From: Corylus avellana
Lineage: Eukaryota > Streptophyta > Magnoliopsida > Fagales > Betulaceae
NCBI RefSeq assembly: GCF_901000735.1
Contig: NC_081541.1
Location: 29,318,813-29,382,812, forward strand
Reading direction: 5' to 3'
Length of the DNA: 64,000 bases
The notes under the pieces are model-generated. The model worked only from the letters and a program-made list of their open reading frames with translations, was not told the DNA's origin and did no database searches. This document shows positions 54,827-64,000 of the stretch, in pieces (position 1 is the first letter of the stretch; every line of letters begins with the position of its first letter). The translations under genes and the position numbers were made by a program.

Positions 54827-57800
54827 AATTCAATTGCATATATGGAAAGAATCCAATCACGCAGACAAGTAAAAGGAAATACAAATTTAAAAGCTTTGAC
54901 AGGCCATTCAAAACTTATTGGTTCAAGTTTAAAAATCATTCAAAGAGAATTATATTAGAGTGCATAAACGTTTGTTGACATAAAGTTCTCTGATTAAGAG
55001 AAACAAATTCAGATGACTTACATTATCTTGATCAACATCTCTGATTATATCTTCAATATGCTCAAGATAAGCGACAGTCATGTTATGTTCTGGACAAGCT
55101 TGCTGGAGCTCATCAACTGTGATGTAACCATTTCCATCCTTGTCGAAGTATTGAAATGCTGCAATGAGATTTTCCTCACATTCTAGTTTGTTAAGATTAA
55201 TTGTTGCAGCTATAAATTCCCCATATTCGATAGTGCCACTATAGTCCACATCAGCCTGCACATAGCTACAATGGCTCAGGTAAACAGAACATATTGAATT
55301 CACGAAATAACATCGTGAGCAAGATAGTCCAATATGGCAATGACAACCCCATATTAAACTTAAATGATAAATTAAAAGAATTATGGGACCATAGTTGATA
55401 GTCCAACTGTTGCCTAAATCAGCAGGAACACAATTAAAATTGCTCAGATAAACAGAATGTAATGAACCCAACAAACAAGGCTATGAGCGGCAACCCCATA
55501 TGAAACTTCAATTATCCTTGAAAAGGGGTAATTAAGGGATTCTTGTAGCATAAAGGATAATGAAGTCCAATGTCCACCAATTTTCTATTATGATAAAGGA
55601 AGAGACAACAAAACTTCTTAATTTCCCAAAAAGCGTTACAAACAATGCAGACATATTAGCTTATGAATATGCAAATTCCAAACCAAAAGGAGCACCAAGT
55701 ATGACAAATAATTTTCCCATGATCCCAACTTCCTCATTGACAACACATTTCCTCAAAAGGAGAAACAAATATGCTAACCTTTGAATGAAAAATGGACCAA
55801 TACTCCGACAACTATCTTACAAAGCGGATGGGAAAAAATCCTCCATTTTGCCATTAATTTTTCTAATATAAAAATCTTCATATAGAATGTTGTCACAGAG
55901 TATACGATACACAAACCTTCACCTTCAGAAAACCCAACCATATTAAAGTAGAGCGTGACAAATAAAGGAATTTCATTTCAGGATCAACTTTACCCAAGTT
56001 TTTATTTTCCAAGTTCCTAATATAACATGACATCACAAACTTAATTATCAATATAAACTACGTATTTTGATAATCGAAAACACAGAATTAATGTGGATCC
56101 CAATATATCCTAAATTCAGCCACATGCAATATATCTGAACTCAAATGAAATGATAGCAAACAAGCATTCACGTTATAATGAACATAGAATAGCCAATTGA
56201 AAGAAAAAGAAAAAGAAAATGATGGTGAAGAGGAAGACAAAGAAAATGAACAGAAAGAATTAGATGATGATGGAACTACACAATAAACACCGACAAATCA
56301 AGTACTAGCTATGAAACAAACGTCTTACGGCTTCCAAAAGACCAAGTATTTCTGTATCCTTCAAGACAGAGCCATATCTTTGCAAACCAGCTTTCAGTTC
56401 ATAATACGTAATTGCACCACTGTTATCAGTATCCATCACCTTAAACATCTCTCTCAAACCAGCAATCTCTTCCTCAGAAAGGCTTTCAGCTATTACCTAA
56501 TAGCACAAAACAGAGACATAGGAGTTCCATCAATATGAATACTAAATCTGCTATTAAAAGAAGCATAGCAAAAGTCAACATCAAACATCAGTATGCTTCT
56601 AAAATAAACAACCAAACTGATATAGAGTGCAATGCTGCATCCAAACGTTTATTCAAACTCATAATACACGCACACACACGCACACATTCTCTCTCTCTCT
56701 CTCTCTCTCTATGCCATGCACCAGTACTTACCCGTAAAGCTTTCTTCTTAAACTTATTCATTGCAGAGAACTGTTTTAAACGAGAAAGTACAGCTGGATC
56801 CGGTGCTGTATCAGGAGCAACTCCATTTTGACGTATCCAAGGATGGCCTAAACAAACAACTAAGAAAGATAAATCTCAATTCGATCTTGAAATTTGTTCA
56901 AATAACAAGGTAACAAGCTACAGTAACAAGTATGGTAAATTCTCACTTGAGAAGTTTTTTTTATTATTCTAATTTCCAAAACTAACAGAACTCTGATGAA
57001 AGAAACATATTACAAATCCCTATTTAAAAGGAGAATATAACGTAGCATTATAAGCTAAGTAACATTGAGTGCATAATAGATCAACCTGAAAATCTATTTG
57101 CAAAGTCTTAAGTTTTCGTAACACCGGAAAACACCTACAATGTAGTGCCTTGGCAGCTTATACAAGTTCTACAAAATGATTGCAATGTCTATTACTCGTG
57201 CATGCAGTAATAGCAACATGGAAAATGAACATCAACAAAGGAAAAAAAGAGCAGTTTAATTCTTTCAGTCTACATTAGATGGTTCAAATAATTGCATAAG
57301 ATCATGATGAAAATGACAGAAAGGGTTTCAAACATACATAAAACTTCATGAGCAGTCAAACGTTCTGAAGGCTGAGAACATAGCATTTTCCGGATTAGGT
57401 GCTTTGCACTGCCAGATATTTGGGGCCATGGGTCTGATTCAAAGTCAATATGTCCCTTCAACACTGCATCAAATACTCCCTGTTCTGTTTCTGAATTGTT
57501 AGCATGTAAAGCTTTCAGCACAAGCACACACAATGGAAATTTTATTCATTGCAAATTTGCAAAAGCATACCAAATCATAGATACCTGTCCAAAGTGGAGG
57601 CACACCACTTAGCAATTTATATAGTATGGCCCCTGCTGTCCATACCTCTGCTTCTGGCCCATACCGCCTGTCGATTACCTCGGGAGCCATGTAATGTCCG
57701 CTTCCAGCCATATCAGTGAAAACTTGGCCTGAAGTAGCAAGCCAAATAAAGTTTTAGTATCTCCCTTTACACCTCAAGAAATGTATTCTAGCTCTTTAAT

Positions 57801-58908
57801 AATTATCTAAAAGCAACAGCATTAACTTCACAAAATTGAAAAAATTATCTTGCAAGTTATTTATTATAAAATACGTCTCCACATTTTGTTCACATTTACC
57901 AGATAGGTATGCACATAAACATAGAACCTTAAAATGTACAAATGCTTCATTGCATTTAAGGTAAAACATTAGGACCAGAATAATTTCAAAAAACAAACAA
58001 ATTAATTACAGAGGCACTAATTCAGGTGCTTTAACTTCTTAACTTGCAACCAGTTCATCTAAAAAATCCAAATTAAAAGAGAAACAAGTACAGGCGCTTG
58101 TTAAGTTACCTGGTTCAAAGAAAACAGCGAGCCCAAAATCAACAGCTTTGAGAGAGAAATCATCATCTTTGTCAAGCAACAAGAAGTTCTCAGGCTTTAG
58201 ATCTCTATGCATAACCCCGAGCAAGTGGCAATACTCAACAACCCCTACAATGATCTTTGTTAATTCAGCAGCCTCTCTCTCACTGTAACGTCTCCTCTGG
58301 TTGATCCGTTCAAACAATTCACCACCTTCACAAAGCTCCATCACAATATACACATACGAGGGATCCTCATAAGCAGCCTTGATGGTCACAATATTCTTGT
58401 GACCTGCTAAATGGTGCAGTATCTGAATCTCCCTCCTAACGTCCTCCACTTCCTCCTCAGAATTCAACTTCTTCTTTGAGATAAACTTACAGGCATACTT
58501 AATCTCCGTGGCAATCTCCATGCATAAATAAGTACTCCCACGCAGTTCCCGTCGTAATTCACGACCCAACACGTACAGCTTACGGAAGTTAGCGGTCTTA
58601 TGTCCCAAGACATGATAAGCTTTGTTATTAATTCCACGGCTCACGATGGCCTCTTTCTTGGGGGGATTAATGGCAGGTAAGTTTTCATCTTTGGGGTTTT
58701 CTTTGGAGATCTCTGGGGCAATGAGCTCTTGAGAATTCAAGCTGGAACTGGATTGGTCAGAAAGGTGAGGAACGTTTTCATCTTTGGGGTTTTCTTTGGA
58801 GATCTCTGCGGCAATGAGCTGCTGGGAATTCAAGCTAGAACTGGAGTGGTCAGAAACAGAGTAGTTGAGCCGAAAAGATCTACTTTTGGAAGATTCAAGG
58901 ATGCCCAT
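54595..58908 (-). CDS. calcium-dependent protein kinase (CDPK), 7 exons
   Basis: Ser/Thr kinase directly activated by calcium. Exons from the start: 58110-58908, 57585-57728, 57338-57490, 56732-56847, 56329-56496, 55022-55255, 54595-54720. Phases agree and all junctions are GT-AG, giving 579 residues. A variable N-terminus contains a 31-residue tandem repeat ([20 protein letters not shown] and [20 protein letters not shown]). Kinase domain: lysine in [22 protein letters not shown] in [10 protein letters not shown], and MAPEV. Then the autoinhibitory junction ([18 protein letters not shown]) and four EF-hands with complete loops ([48 protein letters not shown]). Oddities: the glycine loop reads [15 protein letters not shown], lacking the first two glycines; the usual DVW is EVW; the C-terminus after GRRN is unusual. 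The start MGILES gives G2 for myristoylation but no cysteine near it. A longer start at 58956 is possible but reads through the repeat. Confidence 0.92.
54801..54826. repeat. (GA)n microsatellite in CDPK intron 6
   Basis: About 13 GA units between exons 6 and 7. Confidence 0.95.
56666..56711. repeat. (CA)n-(CT)n compound microsatellite in CDPK intron 4
   Basis: ACACGCACACACACGCACAC followed by about 12 CT units, a few bases from the exon 4 donor. Confidence 0.9.
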
Positions 58909-60285
58909 GAAACAACCCACAATTAACCCACGCTCACTTAATTGCCTATTGCACAATCAATAATCTCTTCATTCACTGAGAAATTCAGAGACTCAACCAG
59001 CTCCTAATCCTAAATAAAATTTTCCTTTTGGAAGATTCAAGGATGCCCACAAAACAATCCACAATTCGCTCACGCCAACTTTAACCGCCTATTGCGCAAT
59101 GAAGAACCTCAGCCCCTAATCCTAAATAAAAATTTCCCTTTGGAAGATTCAAGGACACCCACCCAACAACCCACAATTCGCCCAGGCAGACTTTAACCGC
59201 CTATTGCACGATCAAGAACATCTTCGTTCACTGACAAAATCAAAACTCAACCAACTCCTAATCCTAAATAAAAATTTCCCTTTGGAAGATTCAAGGATGC
59301 CCACCAAACAACCCACAATTCGCCCAGCCGACTTTAACTGCCTATTGCACATTCAAGAACCGCTTCGTTCACTGACAAAATCAAAGACTCAACCAGCCTC
59401 TAATCCTAAATAATAATTTCCCTTTGGAAGATTCAAGGATGCCCACCAAACAACCCACAATTCGCCCACACCGACTTTAACCGCCTACTGCACAATCAAG
59501 AACATCTTTGTTCACTGACAAAATCAAAGACTCAACCAACTCCTAATCCTAAATAAAAATTTCCCTTTGGAAGATTCAAGGATGCCCACCAAACAACCCA
59601 CAATTCGCCCAGCCGACTTTAACCGCCTATTGCACAATCAAGATGCACAATCAAGAACCGCTTCGTTCACTGACAAAATCAAAGACTCAACCAGCCCCTA
59701 ATCCTAAATAAAAATTTCCCTTTGGAAGATTCAAGGATGCCTACCAAACAACCCACAATTCGCCCACACCGACTTTAACCGCCAATTGCACAATCAAGAA
59801 CCTCTTCGTTCACGGACAAAATCAAAGACTCAACCAGCCCCTAATCCTAAATAAAATTTTCCTTTTGGAAGATTCAAGGATGCCCACGAAACAATCCACA
59901 ATTCGCCCACGCTGACTTTAACCGCCTATTGCACAATCAAGAACCTCTTCATTCACTGACAAAATCAAAGACTCAACCAGCTCCTAATCCTACATAAAAA
60001 TTTCCCTTTGGAAGATTCAAGGATGCCCACCAAACAAATTCGCCCACACCAACTTTCGCCGCCTATTGAACAATCAAGAACCTCTTCGTTCACTGACAAA
60101 ATCAAAGACTCAACCAGCCCCTAATCCTAAATAAAACTTTCCTTTTGGAAGATTAAGGATGCCCACCAAACAACTCGCAAGTCGCCTGCGCTGATTTTCA
60201 CCGCCTTTTGCACAACAAGTATCTCCCCATTCACTGACAAAATCACAGACTTATCAGCCCCTAATCCTAAATAAAGAAGCTTGAA
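58888..60285 (-). repeat. tandem array of about ten 142-bp units spanning the CDPK start codon
   Basis: The anchor GGAAGATTCAAGGATGCCCA recurs at 58888, 59030, 59142, 59284, 59426, 59569, 59724, 59867, 60010 and 60147, mostly 142-143 bp apart. One unit is short (112 bp) and one long (155 bp, with a 12-bp internal repeat). In the minus direction each unit reads CAGTGAACGAAGAGG, CAATAGGCGGTTAAAGT, GGGTTGTTT, GGGCATCCTTGAATCTTCC. The unit nearest the gene carries the real ATG and the first codons (MGILESSK). In all others the ATG is GTG, or GTA in one. The array therefore lies in the leader or promoter of the kinase. Confidence 0.92.
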
Positions 60286-60960
60286 AAATATGAACACAAC
60301 AAATATGCAGTAAAACACAAACACTAAATCAAAATGAACGCGGCGTTATTTTGTTGGTGACAAAGATCAAACAAAAGACCAAAATCTTTTTCCAAGGAAA
60401 AATACAAAAGAAACAGACCCATAGGAATTCATTGATCACCCTGCTAGCTGAATATCCAAGGATCAAATTTTGAAACAGAAAAATGAAAAAAATTACAGAA
60501 GAAATGAAAAAGTCAACACGACGAACACGTAAACAACAAAACATGCATAAAAGTTAAGGAGGGAGAGGGACGGAACTAGTACCCAGTAGGTGAAAATGAG
60601 AGAGCAGGGAAACAGAGTCCACGTAGCTCAAAGATGGAGATGTTCAATGGAGACTTGAAGAAAAATAATTGATCTAATAAACTTCCATTTTCAACGGCTA
60701 CTCTTCTTCTTCTTCTTCTTCGATTTTTATTTATTTACTTTGGGTTTTGTTGTTATTTTATGATGTCGCCGCCGTTAATATCCACTATTGTCTCTCTTAC
60801 ACGAAGAATAATAGCGCGTGAAACTAGAGGTGTGCGGGGTTGTATGTGGGTGGGAGAATGTGGCTTCAAGGCCTTCAATCCTGCGAGTGCGTGGTAATTA
60901 AGAAACTTCAAGGGTGGCCCAAATCCAATTTTCTGCTAACGCGCATTTCTCGTAGGTTTT
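60286..60960 (-). promoter_or_regulatory. probable CDPK promoter and first leader exon
   Basis: On the minus strand a CTT-rich leader (60700-60720) and sequence with possible donor sites around 60590 (ACCTACTGGGTACTAG) precede the repeat array. A leader exon with an intron running into the array is plausible but not shown. No clear TATA box. Confidence 0.35.
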
Positions 60961-60988
60961 AATACAGTATAAGCAGCCGCCTCTTCTA

Positions 60989-61252
60989 GGGTGATGTTTG
61001 GTAAATGGGTTAGTTTAGACAATGTAATTAATGTAGATTGATGTAAAAAAAAAAAAAGAATATTTAGTATAAAAAAAAAATGAAAAGTGAAAAAATTTTG
61101 TTTTGTAGTAATTTTTTTATTTGAATAATAATAAAAAGTGAATGATTTAATATAAAAGGTGAAAAAGTTAGAATATTTTAATGTTAATTTTTTTGGGAAA
61201 TGGTGATAAATAGTGTCTAGGCCAACTCTAACCCTTTTACCGAACAAGGCCT
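60989..61252. mobile_element. MITE, probably hAT-type
   Basis: Left end GGGTGATGTTTGGTAAATGGG and right end CCCTTTTACCGAACAAGGCC are inverted repeats; the TGTTTGGTAAA motif is common in hAT-derived MITEs. The interior is AT-rich. The target duplication is not resolved. Confidence 0.6.
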
Positions 61253-61508
61253 AATGACATGGGTGTGTTTTGTTTTTGTTATTATTTAAATAATAATAAA
61301 AGTTATTGACTGATATAAATGTAAAAATAAGATATTGATATTTGTGAGAAATGAAAAAAGTTTTTAAAAGTTTTTTTTTTGGAAGTGAAATAAGGGAAGG
61401 AGAAAGAGAGAGGGGTGCTATAAACAAAGGGTTCAAAATGGAGGAAAAGAGAGAATTACAAGAACATAGCCCAAAGAAAATTGAATTTGTATATATATTT
61501 TTTTAAGG

Positions 61509-62081
61509 GGAAAGTTCACATATCCTTCAAATTACCATTTAATTGATAATGTCTCCCTAAACTTTCAATTGTGACAATGTTTTCTTAAATTACCAAAGCA
61601 TTGTCAATGTTTCCCCAATGACAAAACTACCCCTAGTAAAATAAAAACAAAAAAGTACTAAAACTTTTAGAAAAAACCTAAAACTACAAAAAATAAAAAA
61701 TAAAAAATCGTTTAAAAAAATAAAAAAATATCTTTTTTTTTTTTTTTAAAAAAAAAAAAAACTACAAAATTTTCTTATTAAAAATAAAAAATAAAAAATT
61801 TCTTTTTTTTTTAAATAAAATAAAAAAAAACATTTTTTTAAATGAAAATATATTTTTGTTTTGTTTTTAATTTAAAATAAAAAATTATTATTTCTTTCGA
61901 ATTTATAGGAGTATTTTTGTCTTATTGTGAAATCTATAGGAGCATTTTTATCTTTTTGCTAGTCTTGGGGGAATATTAACAATGTTTTGATAGTTTGGGA
62001 GGACATTGTCACAATTGAAAGTTTGTGGAGAATATTGTCAATTGAGTTGTAGTTTGAAGAGAGTATGTTGACTTACTCTTT
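61509..62081. mobile_element. foldback MITE with long arms (about 115 bp)
   Basis: The left arm (AACTTTCAATTGTGACAATG, ...ATTACCAAAGCATTGTCAATG) and right arm (CATTGTCACAATTGAAAGTT) are complementary over roughly 115 bases. The centre is A/T simple sequence. The ends read AAGTTCACATATCC and GTATGTTGACTT. Class unknown, Mutator-like by structure. Confidence 0.75.
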
Positions 62082-63296
62082 TTTTTAATGACTGAGAATT
62101 ATTTTAAAGCAGAATCACTTCGTATAACCACCATTGTCACATAAGGCCAAACATAAATCAAATAAGTTGGGATTCGCTTGAGAGCTAGTCCCAATAAACA
62201 GTTTGCAACTCAATGAGTTTCGAACATAAATCCGAAGTTTTCTCGGCTTCTTTCAGTAAACAAAGTCATAATGTTTTTTTTTTTTAAAAAAAAAAAAATT
62301 TAGATGCTCATGGGTGATAATTTCTTACTAATAAAAAAAGTTATGACCTTTTACTATGGGTGATATGGCTCTGGTCTCTATCTCTCAAAGTACTTAAAAA
62401 ATTTATATTTTGTACACATTTTTTACTTAGGTCCCAGCCTAAAAAATTGATTCTAATACCACAAAACTTGTTTCTAATGCCTAAAAATTCACTTTTGGAT
62501 TCAAAACTAAAACCTAGAGGGGAAGGTTAACCCTTTTTGAGATTTTATCATCCTAAAACCGAAGATCATAATGCTAGAGCCATACTATCACTTACGATGC
62601 TGGAGCCATGTTGTGGGTCTCACCGAAGCAAGACCCACGCCTTGAGACCCATTAGAAAAAACCAAAGAAAAAAGAAAGAAAAGTTACCTCTGCATGGTGG
62701 CAGCTAGCATTTCAACAAACCCACGGCCGGCGAGACCCAACAGTGGTCTCAGTGGCTGGCCAGACCTAGGCTGGCCGCATACCCACTCTCTTCTTCTTTC
62801 TCTCTTTGCTTTCAACTTTTCTTCTTCTTTGAGTTGAAAATCAAGTGCATTAGGCAGTAGGTTTTTTTTTTTGTGCATTTTTTTTGCCTTATGTGATGTG
62901 TCCTTCTTTTATTGGTTGCTGCAAAACAACACTTTTATGTAATGACTGCATTGAAGTTAAACCTTTTTTTTTTTTTTTTTTTCATCCTAAATCATAGTAG
63001 AGAACTTGAGGAAAAGAAAATAAATTAAAAATTTTATAGACAGCCTAGATTCAATAAAGCAAGAGAAAGCGAAAACATTAAGATTCAGAAGTAAAATCAA
63101 ATGAAGAGCTAGGGTTTAGAGTTGTTCTGATGAGCAAAGGAGTTGAGGGGCCAGGGAGAATGTTTCCATAACGTACAAATAGGGCATAAAAGATCATGAT
63201 CTTCCAGCAAAGGAATAAATTGGCCTAGATTCGACATTACAGAGAGTTTTTGTGCATAATTTTCCTAATCAACAACTTTTTAACCTTTCATGAAGA
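62082..63296. other. spacer with an interspersed repeat
   Basis: 62470-62550 repeats the segment at 12415-12500. The rest is AT-rich with poly-T runs. No gene was recognised. Confidence 0.55.
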
Positions 63297-63990
63297 AAAT
63301 GACAGAAATTGAAAACGTTTCTCAAAGATTCATCACTAACTTTCTTCTGGCTTTGCCGCCAAGTCAGTATAAAAGACTGCAAGTACTGTAGACGCTACAG
63401 CTCGATAATCAAATAAATAAAGAGGTCTTTTGGATGAAATAAAGAAATCCCTTGTGTTGAGGGTTTGAATAAAATCATTAATTATTGAAGGATATTATCT
63501 GTAAGACGTATAAGAGCATGTTTCACGTTTATGATTTACTACATATATATGCATGCACAATAAACATACAACCTTAAAACATAAAAATTCTTCTTGCATC
63601 TCACAGACAACATTAGGAACTAAAATATTTGTACCTTAAAACGCCGTTGTTGAGACAGGATTCATCATATTTGTAAAAAAAACAAGCTAGTTCTCAGGCT
63701 TTAGGTTTCTAAGGATAACCCCAAGCGAGAGTGGTAAGCCTCAACAACCTTCCTCTCGGTGGTAGTCTCCATCACAGTCTGCACATCCAAGCTAGGGATC
63801 CTCATGAAAACCACCTTTTTCTGGTTTGCCACATTCGGTGCAACCGCCTCAGAAGTGAACTTCTCTTTTCAGAACGGCTAACGATGGCTTCTTTCTTGGT
63901 GGGAGTAATGGCAGGTGAGTTTTCAAGCTGCTGGGAATTCAAGCTGGAACTGGAGTGGTCGACAGAATCGGTGTTGCGCCGATTACATAT
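63297..63990 (-). pseudogene. decayed partial copy of the CDPK gene
   Basis: Collapsed copy of 54420-58900. 63297-63440 matches the region past the kinase stop (TTTCTCAAAGATTCATCACTAA). 63560-63640 matches intron 1 (CAATAAACATACAACCTTAAAAC). 63685-63990 matches exon 1, including the region encoding HRDLKPENF (CTCAGGCTTTAGGTTTCTAA) and the N-terminal repeat. Exons 2-7 are gone and small deletions destroy the frame. It has only one unit of the 31-residue N-terminal repeat. It may continue beyond the right edge. Confidence 0.8.
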
Positions 63991-64000
63991 CCCCTTGATA

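Noticed and set aside
58909..58956. Upstream ATG of the CDPK at 58956
   Set aside because: It would translate the repeat unit ahead of MGIL and remove the N-terminal glycine needed for myristoylation.
1..64000. CRISPR arrays, operons, bacterial genes
   Set aside because: The sequence is plant nuclear DNA; the tandem repeats at 58888-60285 have no unique spacers.

Overview
The window is nuclear DNA of a eudicot plant, probably a woody rosid (the lineage is inferred from family resemblance only). It is AT-rich, holds many retrotransposons and MITEs, and has intron-rich genes with GT-AG junctions. It is a draft scaffold with seven N-gaps.

Layout. 1-7650: a decayed Ty3/gypsy gag-pro fragment, then a decayed Ty1/copia element (LTR to LTR, tRNA-iMet primer site), both on the minus strand. 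7650-21200: no intact gene. It holds a plastid ndhB insertion, fragments of a presequence protease gene and a DUF295 F-box gene, several MITEs, an orphan promoter/leader/intron, and a 1.48-kb PIF/Harbinger-like element (18138-19614) whose GC-rich interior is built from 11-bp repeats in opposite orientation in its two arms. 21216-28435 (minus): a complete 14-exon nucleotide-sugar transporter of the CMP-sialic acid transporter-like family. Its exons 7-12 appear twice around a 100-N gap, almost certainly an unmerged contig overlap. 27668-38786 and 43019-48274: a segmental duplication. Its first copy was later split by a full-length L1-type LINE (30478-36366) with two intact ORFs, a poly-A tail and target-site duplications. 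Its second copy holds only exons 1-4 of the transporter and abuts a 1.8-kb LTR-like sequence. Between the copies lies the orphan last exon of SDH2 (mitochondrial complex II). 47416-49503: a solo LTR with a CCAAT target duplication. 50145-50639 (plus): a small basic plant protein of unknown function. 54595-58908 (minus): a complete 7-exon calcium-dependent protein kinase (CDPK). Its start-codon region is repeated about ten times upstream (58888-60285), and a decayed partial copy lies at 63297-63990.

The genes do not form an operon or pathway. The host genes are independent: Golgi nucleotide-sugar transport, calcium signalling, complex II, and one unknown. The main interest is structural: how transposons and duplication shaped the locus, the 11-bp-array element, the LINE's ATGA stop/start overlap, and the CDPK leader repeat.
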